From: JBKECO01 sp047974745
GTDB taxonomy: Bacteria; Bacillota; Clostridia; Lachnospirales; Lachnospiraceae
Direction: 5' to 3'
Assembly (NCBI GenBank): GCA_047974745.1
Contig: JBKECO010000059.1
Span: 1 to 16,133, forward strand
DNA: 16,133 bases
Part shown: one piece after another, positions 7,138 through 14,281 of the stretch
Layout: each line of letters opens with the position of its first letter
How positions within the stretch are numbered: position 1 is the stretch's first letter
Translations under genes and position numbers: made by a program
The notes under the pieces: generated by a model
Seen by the model: the letters and a program-made list of their open reading frames with translations, nothing else
Databases searched by the model: none
Told to the model about the DNA's origin: nothing

Positions 7138-8922
7138 ATGGATGACAAAAAATTAAAAATACTGGCAATTGCACCCTATCAAAATCTGAAAACCTCAATA
7201 TTGGCGCTTTCAGAATCTTATCCAATGATTGATCTGCATGTTTATGTTGGCGACCTGGAGAACGGAGCAGAACTAGCCCGGCAGTATATGAATGATTCTT
7301 TTGACATGATCCTTTCACGAGGTGGAACTGCCGAATTGATTAAAGAATTTTCGCTGATTCCGGTAGTAGAAATCCCACTAATGGTTTTTGATATTTTAAG
7401 GACGCTAAGCTTGTCATCCAATTCTGTGGATCCATGTGCTGTCATAGGTTTTCCCAGTATTACTGTTCCCGCAATGTCCATTTGCGATACTTTGAAATAT
7501 GATATGAAAATTAAAACGATTCATCGTGCAGAAGATGCCTTACCTGCATTACAGGAAATAATAGCGCAAGGCTATCAGTTCATCCTTTGCGATACCATCA
7601 CTGAGACTCTTGCGAGACAATCTGGAATTCACCCTATTTTGATTACATCCGGTCCAGATAGCATTTGTTTTGCACTGGATGAAGCATTGAATATTTACAA
7701 TTATTCTAATTCTTTATTGCAAAAATACTCTGTTTTAGAAGATACCTTGAAAAATCACTCTTCAAAAACAATTATTCTGTATGATGACGGTAATGTATTT
7801 TTCTCCAACTATGATTCAGAAAACATCTCCACAGTCATGGCATATTTAAAAGATATGATGACTCATTCCCCTGATTTGGTTTTTTCAAAAGAGTTTCATC
7901 TGATTACAGATTGTCTCTATACGTTAAGTCTTTACCGTACAGCATACAATCAGAGAGAATTATTCATCTTTTATATTGAACCAAATCCAATCCCAGCCGG
8001 AAACAGCAAGCATGGTCTGCGATTTACAAATTACACAGATATGGTAGATATGTACACAAAGAGCTTCTATGCTCTGACTTCCGAATCAAAAACACAGGAA
8101 AATCAGATTCAGCAATTATCTCAGGTCAACATACCAGTCATGATTCTTGGAGAACTTGGCACAGGAAAAAATCAGGTCGCTGCAAAATTATTTATAGGAA
8201 GTCCTTTGAAACATAACCCCTACATTATTATTGACTGCCCTTTGATCAACGATAAGCACTGGAGCTTTTTGACGAAGCATTATAATTCACCATTGTTTGA
8301 TAAAGATAATACGATTTTTATCAGTAATATCCAGGCACTTTCCGAACTACAGCAACAAGAACTCCTATCCATGATACTAGACACAAATATTCACAAACGA
8401 AATAGGCTTATTTTTTCCTGTTCGCAGACTTTAAAAAATCAGACAGAAGATCCTTCCAAAGCTTTCATTCGCTATCTTCCTTGTGCAACGATCCTGCTTC
8501 CAAATTTGAGAAATAAATCAAGTGATATTGCTTCTGCATCGAAACGATATCTGAATACACTTAATATTGAACTGTCCAAACAGATCATAGGGTTTGAAAA
8601 AAATGCGCTAGAATTGCTGAGTGGATTTAGCTGGCCTGAAAATTTTCTTCAGTTGAAACGAGTTCTCTCAAATCTTGCACTGATTACAGATGGCCAGCTT
8701 ATTCGGGCTGAGGATGTCCAAATGGAGCTTGATAAGGAAAGCTTCAAGTATATTACCCCACTCTCAGATATTTTTAACTATGATCGACCGCTCAGCGACA
8801 TGATTCAGGAGATTACAAAGGTCGTGTTATCCCGATGTGATGGAAATCAGACACGTGCAGCCAAGCAGCTTGGAATCGGAAGAACGACTTTGTGGCGCTA
8901 CCTTAATTCTGATGAAGAATAA
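7138..8922 (+). CDS. PrpR_N regulator with degenerate sigma-54 AAA+ domain and Fis HTH
   Basis: 594-residue cytoplasmic transcription regulator. Residues 5-190 are a PrpR_N sensor domain, with the hallmark ILSRGGTAELIKE (58-70) and PVVEIPLMVFDILR (75-88). Residues about 190-310 are a PAS-like linker. Residues about 310-530 match the sigma-54 activator AAA+ fold: Walker A GELGTGKN (338-345), LLPNLRNKSSDI (453-464) in place of LPPLRER-x-EDI, and SWPENFLQLKRVL (498-510). The C-terminus (about 567-590) is a Fis-type helix-turn-helix, AAKQLGIGRTTLWRYL. Oddities: no GAFTGA loop between Walker A and B, and Walker B reads NTIFISNI (391-398) instead of GGTLFLDEI, so sigma-54 activation and ATP hydrolysis are doubtful. 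It is divergent from the operon and very likely controls it. RBS GGAGGG, ATG 7138. Confidence 0.9.
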   Translation: MDDKKLKILAIAPYQNLKTSILALSESYPMIDLHVYVGDLENGAELARQYMNDSFDMILSRGGTAELIKEFSLIPVVEIPLMVFDILRTLSLSSNSVDPCAVIGFPSITVPAMSICDTLKYDMKIKTIHRAEDALPALQEIIAQGYQFILCDTITETLARQSGIHPILITSGPDSICFALDEALNIYNYSNSLLQKYSVLEDTLKNHSSKTIILYDDGNVFFSNYDSENISTVMAYLKDMMTHSPDLVFSKEFHLITDCLYTLSLYRTAYNQRELFIFYIEPNPIPAGNSKHGLRFTNYTDMVDMYTKSFYALTSESKTQENQIQQLSQVNIPVMILGELGTGKNQVAAKLFIGSPLKHNPYIIIDCPLINDKHWSFLTKHYNSPLFDKDNTIFISNIQALSELQQQELLSMILDTNIHKRNRLIFSCSQTLKNQTEDPSKAFIRYLPCATILLPNLRNKSSDIASASKRYLNTLNIELSKQIIGFEKNALELLSGFSWPENFLQLKRVLSNLALITDGQLIRAEDVQMELDKESFKYITPLSDIFNYDRPLSDMIQEITKVVLSRCDGNQTRAAKQLGIGRTTLWRYLNSDEE

Positions 8923-8926
8923 GGGA

Positions 8927-8950
8927 ATACCATTTATAATTAAATGGTAT
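8927..8950. repeat. AT-rich perfect hairpin after the regulator gene
   Basis: ATACCATTTA and TAAATGGTAT form a 10-bp stem with a TAAT loop, 4 bases after the regulator stop. There is no T-tract and GC is low, so it is at best a weak terminator. It could also be a protein-binding palindrome or a mRNA 3'-end hairpin. Confidence 0.4.
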
Positions 8951-9068
8951 ACATCGCTTACTATCGACGCTGTAATCTTCTCCCTCGTTTAAAATAGTCG
9001 AACGAGATATCAACAACGAAATTTAACTTTTTTTCAATAATGACACTGATTCCTCTCATTGAAAGGTA
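8951..9068. other. Intergenic stretch without recognised content
   Basis: No coding frame with a ribosome site, no RNA gene and no strong hairpin seen here. The neighbouring DNA (9069-9586) holds a terminator and decayed remnants, listed separately. Confidence 0.5.
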
Positions 9069-9070
9069 TA

Positions 9071-9109
9071 TAAAAAGAGGCCTCCTTTCACCGGAAAATA
9101 CCTCTTTTC
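9071..9109 (-). terminator. Terminator-like hairpin T1 (relative of the tRNA terminator)
   Basis: On the minus strand AAAAGAGG pairs with CCTCTTTTT around a partly paired core. The left arm and loop (GAGGTATTTTCC-GGTGA) closely resemble those of the tRNA terminator at 9584-9619. It is a likely decayed copy of that terminator; because both ends carry A or T runs it could act in both directions. Confidence 0.5.
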
Positions 9110-9131
9110 ATTTACATGTGTGTTCAATCGA

Positions 9132-9216
9132 CCGCATAGCTTCATTCCGATTATTATCCATCTTCTAATCCCATCATAGCGTCATTGTGCATAAATTTAT
9201 ACAGTATAAAACCGGA
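9132..9216 (-). pseudogene. Remnant of racemase gene 3' end
   Basis: The stretch matches 9994-10082, the 3' end of the intact racemase gene and its downstream flank. Examples are CCGCATAGCTT, then CCCATCATAGC, then ACCGG at the same spacing within a few bases. Small indels break the frame and the stop codon is altered. The match then jumps: sequence after 9225 corresponds to 10802 onward, so about 719 bp (nearly the whole gene) is missing. It is a dead relic with no start or usable frame. Confidence 0.7.
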
Positions 9217-9361
9217 ATTGTTGCTATGATTTTATAAACACATAATAATTTGAACACATTTCATTCTTAATACCTACAAACTTTTTTCACAGTATACGAA
9301 TATACTATATGTATCAGTTGAAGCACTGATAAAACATTTTTTCATAAACTCTCCCCCTTTT

Positions 9362-9396
9362 AAAGGCAGCCTACCTCCCCCTCCGGCTGCCTTTTT
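9362..9396. terminator. Hairpin terminator, left copy
   Basis: AAAGGCAGCC and GGCTGCCTTT form a 10-bp GC-rich stem around a 13-base CT-rich loop, followed on the plus strand by TTTTT. It is the duplicate of the hairpin at 10938-10974 and sits just after the DUF5688 remnant's stop. Confidence 0.65.
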
Positions 9397-9409
9397 ATAT
9401 TGCACTTTG

Positions 9410-9583
9410 TCATACTGCAATTGCATAATTACCTTTACTGTATCTATACACTTGATTTGATAGTATTTCTTCTGCTTCTACCTGTGCCTCATTGACCTCC
9501 CAGACCATATTCCTGAGTATAGTTACATCAGTGATACCTTTATCAGGTTATGCGGCTAGCTCATGTACAGAACGGGGTAGAAT
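9410..9583 (-). pseudogene. Remnant of DUF5688 gene 3' end
   Basis: About 58 codons, conceptually SVHELAA*PDKGITDV then LRNMVWEVNEAQVEAEE and so on to the stop at 9410. It matches the C-terminus encoded at 10986-11160 with roughly 85 % of codons alike by eye. There is an internal TAA in place of an Ile codon, and everything upstream is gone: the homology stops at the T-tract of the tRNA terminator (9584-9588). It is non-functional. Confidence 0.75.
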
Positions 9584-9619
9584 AAAAAGAGACATCTTCC
9601 ATTCACTGGAAAATGCCTC
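9584..9619 (-). terminator. Rho-independent terminator T2 of the tRNA operon
   Basis: On the minus strand GAGGCATTTTCCA and TGGAAGATGTCTC form a 13-bp stem (two G-T wobbles) with loop GTGAA, followed by TTTTTATT. It starts 14 bases after the 3' end of tRNA-Ile, so it ends transcription of the tRNA cluster. Confidence 0.8.
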
Positions 9620-9633
9620 CATCCCTTTATATA

Positions 9634-9707
<74 letters not shown>

Positions 9708-9710
9708 GGA

Positions 9711-9773
9711 TGCGGGTAACAGGACTTGAACCTGCACGGTCTCCCACCAGAACCTAAATCTGGCGCGTCTGCC
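9711..9773 (-). pseudogene. 5'-truncated tRNA-Leu (TAG), attachment-site-like
   Basis: The 63-nt 3' portion of a class II tRNA-Leu. It keeps the end of the D-loop (GGCAGACGCG), anticodon arm CCAGA-TTTAGGT-TCTGG (anticodon TAG), variable arm, T-arm GCAGG-TTCAAGT-CCTGT, and the 3' acceptor strand TACCCGC plus A. The matching 5' strand (GCGGGTA expected) is absent; the minus strand upstream reads AAAAAC instead. It cannot fold into a full tRNA. A 3' tRNA piece beside element-like genes is what tyrosine-recombinase integration leaves at one end (inference). Confidence 0.8.
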
Positions 9774-9870
9774 GTTTTTCTATTCTTTTTTGTCCATTAT
9801 CTGCTATTTTTTACTGTTTTTTCTCCATATTTTCCATAAATTTCTTTAAAATCTATGGATTTATTTTCGC

Positions 9871-9906
9871 GTTGCTGTCACCGTTGCTGTCAAAATTGCT
9901 GTCAAA
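9871..9906. repeat. 12-bp tandem repeat x3
   Basis: Three exact-period copies at 9871, 9883 and 9895: GTTGCTGTCA + CC, GTTGCTGTCA + AA, ATTGCTGTCA + AA. It lies 98 bp from the tRNA-Leu fragment. Short direct repeats near an attachment site are often integrase arm-type binding sites. The minus strand would encode a repeated F/G-D-S-N, so it may alternatively be the tail of a lost integrase gene. Confidence 0.7.
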
Positions 9907-10018
9907 ACAATTTGTTTTTTGTTACGATCTTGCAACTATTTGGGTGTATCATATGATCTACAGTATCATATACCTTCTTTACTCACCCGCAATCCGCATA
10001 GCTTGATTACTATCTGTA

Positions 10019-10711
10019 TCAATCTTCTATTCCCATCATAGCAGCATTGTGTGCATGAATTTGTGCGGTATCAAAAACCGGAAGCATTGAGTCACTTTGA
10101 TGAATTAGTAATCCAATTTCCGTGCATCCAAGAATCACACCCTCAGCTCCCTGCTTTTTCATAGAATTTATAACTCTAATAAATTCTGATTTTGCTTCTT
10201 CATCTATGATTCCAAGGCATAATTCTTCATATATAACATTATTTATTAATTCAATATCCTTATCATCTGGAATAATAACCCTTATACCATACTTCTCGAT
10301 TCGTTCTTTGTAAAAATCTTGTATCATTGTATATTTTGTTCCAAGCAGGGCAACTGTATGAATATCATTTTCTTTAAGCTTTTCTGCCGTTGAATCTGCT
10401 ATATGAAGAATTGGAATATTAATTTTTTTCTGTATCTGATAGGAAACTTTATGCATCGTATTCGTGCATATAACAATAAAATCTGCTCCAGCCTTTTCTA
10501 GTTTTTGCGCTGCATCTGATAAAATATCTGCGCTTCTATTCCATTCACCTTTTACCTGACACTCCTCAATTTCAGCAAAATCAACACTATAAAGGAGTAA
10601 CTTTGCCGAATGCAATCCCCCTAATTGACTTTTAACAGTTTCATTAATTATCTGATAATAAGTTACTGTACTTTCCCAACTCATTCCACCAATCAAGCCT
10701 ATCGTTTTCAT
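10019..10711 (-). CDS. Aspartate/glutamate racemase family protein
   Basis: 230-residue cytosolic, PLP-independent racemase of the Asp/Glu family, interconverting L- and D-amino acids through two cysteines. Seen: N-terminal MKTIGLIGGMSWESTVTYY typical of the YgeA/RacX-like branch, catalytic Cys82 in CTNTMH (82-87), and Cys196 in GCTEI (195-199). Length is normal. ATG 10711 is chosen for the GGAGGA just upstream; the longer frame to 10834 adds an AT-rich unlikely leader. It is monocistronic: extended -10 TGGTATAAT upstream (10754-10746) and no gene close downstream. The substrate could be aspartate or another amino acid. A decayed piece of a second copy lies at 9132-9216. Confidence 0.9.
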   Translation of the reverse strand: MKTIGLIGGMSWESTVTYYQIINETVKSQLGGLHSAKLLLYSVDFAEIEECQVKGEWNRSADILSDAAQKLEKAGADFIVICTNTMHKVSYQIQKKINIPILHIADSTAEKLKENDIHTVALLGTKYTMIQDFYKERIEKYGIRVIIPDDKDIELINNVIYEELCLGIIDEEAKSEFIRVINSMKKQGAEGVILGCTEIGLLIHQSDSMLPVFDTAQIHAHNAAMMGIED

Positions 10712-10745
10712 ATATCCAGTCCTCCACATATTAAAATCTAAGATG

Positions 10746-10754
10746 ATTATACCA
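10746..10754 (-). promoter_or_regulatory. Extended -10 promoter of the racemase gene
   Basis: Minus-strand TGGTATAAT: consensus TATAAT with an upstream TG. No convincing -35 at 17 bp. It lies 35 bases before the ATG. Confidence 0.5.
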
Positions 10755-10887
10755 CTTTTTAAAATTTCAATATAATGTTTTAAATTCAGGATGCTAATTA
10801 TTATGATTTTATAATTGCATAATGTTTTGAACACATTTCATTCTTATTCCCTTCAAACTTTTTTCACAAGATACTTTTATAATATAT

Positions 10888-10909
10888 TTATCAGATGAAG
10901 CACTGATAA
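10888..10909. repeat. Conserved small hairpin
   Basis: TTATCAG and CTGATAA, a 7-bp stem with loop ATGAAGCA, followed on the plus strand by AAACAATTTTTT. The same hairpin survives in the decayed copy (TATCAG-TTGAAGCA-CTGATA, about 9314-9333). A TATAAT (10878-10883) precedes it on the plus strand. It could be a weak terminator or part of a short plus-strand RNA. Confidence 0.4.
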
Positions 10910-10937
10910 AACAATTTTTTCATAAACTCTCCCCTTT

Positions 10938-10974
10938 AAAAGGCAGCACCCTCCCCCTCAGGCTGCCTTTTTTT
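10938..10974. terminator. Hairpin terminator, right copy
   Basis: AAAAGGCAGC and GCTGCCTTTT form a 10-bp stem. Plus-strand T7 follows; the minus strand has TTTT then AAA. It lies 12 bases after the DUF5688 stop, so it can end the minus-strand RadC-Exo-RecT-DUF5688 transcript, although the better T-tract faces the plus direction. Confidence 0.7.
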
Positions 10975-10985
10975 ATTACACTTTG

Positions 10986-11873
10986 TCATACTGCGATTGC
11001 ATATTTACCTTTACTATATCTATACACTTGATTTGATAGTATTTCTTCTGCTTCTACCTGTGTTTCATTTACTTCCCTAACCATATTCCTGAGTTCATTT
11101 ACATCAGAGATACCTTTATCAGGTATTGCGATCAGCTCATGTACAGAACTGGGTAGAATAAATAATGGAGCTCCAAGTTTCTGTTCCAGATCATCCAACA
11201 CATTTCCTTAACACAGAACTGATGCTCCAAGGAATTTCTGCTGGTTAGAGATCACATACATTGGCATCTGCTCATCTGAATCATAAGCATCATCCCCTAA
11301 TGGTATTTCCTCACCATACATTTCACTTAGGATGCTTTGCATCGTCTGTATCTTTGCAGGTGAGATTTTTGGAGCACTGATACCTGCATCCTGAAACAGT
11401 TCTTCTTTTGTGATATTCCAGGAGTCCAGATGGTTATTGTGAATTAAAATTGTTGCATTTTCAGTATCATCCTGTGATACCAATAACACACACACTAGTG
11501 CCAGATCCAGAACTCTCTGATAGGGGATATCTTTTAGTAATTCGCTGTTCTTCTCATATCCAATCAGTTTCAGCATCAGTCTGTCCTTTACTCTTTCATA
11601 ATTCAGAAACTCTTGCAGATCAAAATTCAAGTTCCTCTTAGACTGGAAAGCTTCCTCCATTTCCTTTACTACGATTTCCCAGTTATGTTCTTCTTCCCAC
11701 TGGCGGTGCAGGCCTTCAATATAAATGACTGGGGACACTCCATTGGTAGCATTTGAGCTTCTGATACCGATCTTGTGTACCCCATTGTTCTTTGTGACCG
11801 TTGTCACTTCGAGATCCATTCCGATTGCCACACATTTTTCTGTTAATTCCTTTGCAAATTCTGCTATCTTCAT
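10986..11873 (-). pseudogene. DUF5688-family protein gene, split by one in-frame TAA
   Basis: DUF5688 proteins (function unknown, common in Lachnospiraceae and their mobile elements) are about 300 residues. The first part, 11208-11873 (221 residues), starts MKIAEFAKELTEKC behind GAGGAG, one base after the recT stop. It carries the family hallmarks VTTVTKNNGVHKIGI, YERVKDRLMLKLIGYEKN, DLALVCVLLV, ATILIHNNHLDSWNI and MYVISNQQKFLGASVLC. A TAA (11210-11208) follows, then in the same frame GNVLDDLEQKLGAPLFILPSS to the family's usual C-terminus at 10986. The stop replaces what is normally a Tyr (LYPGVL-like), so one base change explains it. The C-part could restart at GTG 11201, preceded by AAGGA. 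It could be pseudogene, split gene or sequencing error. Confidence 0.8.
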
Positions 11874-11874
11874 C

Positions 11875-12678
11875 TTAATTCTCCTCTTCTTCAATATATT
11901 CCTGTATGGGTTCGTTCCTTACTTCAGACATATCTACAGAAATTTCTGTTTTGATTGTCTCATCCATGGATACCGATCTCTGTACCTCTGACTGCAGTGG
12001 TGCATACTTTAATACCTTTTTTATAACGGTTTTTTTTGCCATTTCATCAAAGTGGGTATTCCATGGTGAATAGGATGAGTCAATACTCTTTGAATATTTT
12101 CTGGCATAATCCCTGATATCCTCCACAGACATGACTTCAAAGACAAAGCCTCCATTCGTCATGCGGTATACTGCATAATACAGATAAGGCTCTCCCCTGT
12201 CTCTTAATGCAGGACGATGAAAGAGCCTGGGCGTTAACCCAAGCTCATAATTGAATTCATCCTCTTCACACACTTCTTGTGCCTGTATGGACTGTATATT
12301 TCCATTTCTGTAGACCAGTTCGATCAGTCCCCTGTATCCGATCTGGAACTGACATTCTAACTTTCCTTTATTCATATATGGAATCAGATATGCCTGTCCC
12401 AGTGGTGTATTTGGTTCCAGCCCCAGTTGTGCAGCACTCATCAATGCGGAAAGGAAACTGATCTGCGTACATTCTGCCAATTTTGGTGTCGTGTTCAATG
12501 ATGATAACGCCATTCTTGTGAAACGTTCTGATGAGATCATAGATGGCAGTGCACGTTTGATCTCCGGCTGCAGGATCTGGATCATCTCTTTGACATCCAT
12601 ATTTTTCTTCAGTTTGATTTCCTGTGGTGCTGCTTTCTGTTCCAGTACCTCTTTGACATTTACGTTTTCTTTTACCAT
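11875..12678 (-). CDS. recT: RecT-family single-strand annealing protein
   Basis: 267-residue annealing protein of the RecT/Redbeta superfamily, which coats single-stranded ends and pairs them with complementary strands during phage-type recombination. Seen: SERFTRMALSSLNTTPKLAEC near 50-70, SFLSALMSAAQLGLEPNTPLGQAYLIPY near 74-101, the core QFQIGYRGLIELVYRNGNIQSI near 110-131, and PWNTHFDEMAKKTVIKKVLKY, all RecT landmarks. There is an acidic tail EEYIEEEEN-like. It follows the exonuclease gene by 10 bp and is translationally linked to the DUF5688 gene. The pair with YqaJ makes a two-gene recombination system like RecE/RecT (established). Confidence 0.95.
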   Translation of the reverse strand: MVKENVNVKEVLEQKAAPQEIKLKKNMDVKEMIQILQPEIKRALPSMISSERFTRMALSSLNTTPKLAECTQISFLSALMSAAQLGLEPNTPLGQAYLIPYMNKGKLECQFQIGYRGLIELVYRNGNIQSIQAQEVCEEDEFNYELGLTPRLFHRPALRDRGEPYLYYAVYRMTNGGFVFEVMSVEDIRDYARKYSKSIDSSYSPWNTHFDEMAKKTVIKKVLKYAPLQSEVQRSVSMDETIKTEISVDMSEVRNEPIQEYIEEEEN

Positions 12679-12688
12679 TTCTTCCTCC

Positions 12689-13618
12689 TTACGCTGACCG
12701 GATCTGGAATCTTCTGCTCAGTTGCAGCATACTGTAGGCTTCAAAGATATCAGGCTGCTCTTCCTTCAGCTTCTTTGTATTCAGGCGGCTGCTCTCAATA
12801 TTCTTCCAGCTGACGATGAACTGGTCATCCAATGCCACATCTGCATCCGCCATATACATCTTGATCTCCTGCTCGATCTGTTTTTTCTCCTGTTCCATTT
12901 TCTTTAGCAGTTCTTCGATCTCATTTCTCCTGACCAGCTTGTCATTGAACCCAATCAGTGGCACCACCTTATTTGATGCTGCATTCTTAAAATATTTCTT
13001 TAAGGCTTCTTCAGACGCTTCACTTCCGTCTGGGCTCGGCATGATTCCTGGGACTACATGGTTGTTCCAGAAGTCTCCTTCAATGGACACCAGATACTGG
13101 ATCAGGCTCTCATCCCGTTCGATCTTATAATACTTAAAATCCCTTCCCAAGATCACGACTGCAAGATACCAAGCTTTCGCATTCGTGACCGCCATATAGT
13201 GGTGGCACTGGATCTGATAATGTGGTGGCAGGTTCCCATCCTCCCATTTGTCTGCCTGAAATGCATTTGCTGTTTTACACTCCAATCCTGCATTTTCTCC
13301 TACGACTAGACGATCAACATTTGCAAGCATATAGGGATACTTCTGGTTTCCATAGATAAAATTAGTATTTCGAACCTTTTTCCCAGTTGCTTCTTCAAAC
13401 CGCTTTGCCACATAGTCCTCTAAATCCCGCCCCTGTCTCATTGCCTCATTATCGACATTTTTCACTTCTTCCGAGGTCATATCCACATACACCTGCATGG
13501 GTGATGTATAGGGATTCAGACCACATACTGCTCCGGCATCCGAACCACCAATCCCCTTCTTTCTCCAGTTCAGCCACACCTCGTATTCCATTTCTTTTGT
13601 TGATACTAATCGGTTCAT
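12689..13618 (-). CDS. YqaJ-type (lambda Exo-like) 5'-3' exonuclease
   Basis: 309-residue PD-(D/E)XK nuclease of the YqaJ viral-recombinase family. It resects double-strand ends to load the RecT partner. Seen: GIGGSDAGAVCGLNPY (22-37), RQGRDLEDYVAKRFEE with Glu67, NVDR with Asp102, LECKTA with Glu113 and Lys115, and HYQIQCHHYM (133-142). The catalytic Asp, Glu and Lys are all present, so it should be active. A coiled-coil-prone stretch (about 235-255, rich in E/K/Q) precedes the C-terminus. ATG 13618 has a near-perfect AAGGAGG. It lies 17 bp after the radC-like stop, in one transcription unit with recT. Confidence 0.93.
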   Translation of the reverse strand: MNRLVSTKEMEYEVWLNWRKKGIGGSDAGAVCGLNPYTSPMQVYVDMTSEEVKNVDNEAMRQGRDLEDYVAKRFEEATGKKVRNTNFIYGNQKYPYMLANVDRLVVGENAGLECKTANAFQADKWEDGNLPPHYQIQCHHYMAVTNAKAWYLAVVILGRDFKYYKIERDESLIQYLVSIEGDFWNNHVVPGIMPSPDGSEASEEALKKYFKNAASNKVVPLIGFNDKLVRRNEIEELLKKMEQEKKQIEQEIKMYMADADVALDDQFIVSWKNIESSRLNTKKLKEEQPDIFEAYSMLQLSRRFQIRSA

Positions 13619-13635
13619 ACAAATCCTCCTTTGCT

Positions 13636-14091
13636 TTACATATCCAATAGCCCCAGTTCTTTGATACTTGTGTAATTGCCATTTTCCCCAACTATGATAT
13701 GATCCAGTAGTTTGATCCCAAGGATCTTCCCTGCCTCATTCAGTTTCTTCGTTACTGTAATATCTTCTGCAGAAGGTGTCGTATCTCCCGAGGGATGATT
13801 GTGCAGACAGATGATTGAGGTGGCACAGGAAACAACAGCATGCCGGAATACCTTTGGCACTCCTACAAGACACTGATTCAGTGTTCCAACGGCAACCTGT
13901 TCAATGGCCAGTGGATGGTTCCTTGCATCCAGAGAAACGACCACCAGTTTCTCCTTCATGTCATGGCGAAAAAAATGGGATGCAGCAGCTGCTGCATCCC
14001 TTGGGTTACTTAAATTATTTTCAATCGGCAGGTTTCCTTCTTTTACGGATTCGGTCCGTATGATGGAAATATAGTTTTGGACTTCTTTCAT
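13636..14091 (-). CDS. radC: RadC-like JAB-domain protein
   Basis: 151-residue protein consisting essentially of the RadC JAB/MPN domain; it lacks the N-terminal helix-hairpin-helix of chromosomal RadC and is the short form common on phages and integrative elements. Seen: VSLDARNHP, VGTLNQC, PKVFRHAV and the metal signature HNHPSGDTTPSAED (97-110, with His97, His99, Asp110). ATG 14091 follows GGAGG. It is the first gene of the recombination operon. The biochemical role of RadC proteins is unsettled; presence beside Exo/RecT fits DNA processing of an element (inference). Confidence 0.92.
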   Translation of the reverse strand: MKEVQNYISIIRTESVKEGNLPIENNLSNPRDAAAAASHFFRHDMKEKLVVVSLDARNHPLAIEQVAVGTLNQCLVGVPKVFRHAVVSCATSIICLHNHPSGDTTPSAEDITVTKKLNEAGKILGIKLLDHIIVGENGNYTSIKELGLLDM

Positions 14092-14132
14092 ATCGTATCC
14101 TCCATGTAAATATTCTATACGTCTTCATGGTA

Positions 14133-14232
14133 ATAATATATGATTGAATAACTCAACTTATACATAGCAGGTTTCTACGCTTCTCTATTTCCCTGATTCA
14201 CTCAGGGCAAATCATTACTATAATATATGATT
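14133..14232. repeat. Direct repeat pair and hairpin before radC
   Basis: A 13-bp direct repeat ATAATATATGATT occurs at 14133-14145 and 14220-14232. Between them, CCCTGA-TTCAC-TCAGGG (14191-14207) forms a 6-bp hairpin without a good T-tract. The second repeat overlaps the palindrome ATGATT-CA-AATCAT (14228-14241). This 190-bp gap probably holds the radC operon promoter and its control, and possibly the end of the upstream transcript. Confidence 0.4.
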
Positions 14233-14281
14233 CAAATCATTAATAAGAACAAAATCAATTTTCTTCATAAATCATACATTT

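Noticed and set aside
9711..9773. Functional tRNA-Leu
   Set aside because: The 5' acceptor strand and most of the D-arm are missing, so no cloverleaf can form.
9871..9906. CRISPR array
   Set aside because: The repeats are only 12 bp with no unique spacers and no cas genes are in the window.
10712..10834. N-terminal extension of the racemase to 271 residues
   Set aside because: The extra 41 residues are AT-rich low-complexity coding that covers the promoter; GGAGGA fixes the start at 10711.
11208..11210. Programmed recoding (pyrrolysine or selenocysteine) at the DUF5688 stop
   Set aside because: The codon is TAA, not TAG or TGA, and no recoding structure was noticed; mutation is simpler.
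14191..14207. Hairpin CCCTGA/TCAGGG as a terminator
   Set aside because: The stem is only 6 bp and neither strand has a T-tract after it. Kept only as a hairpin.
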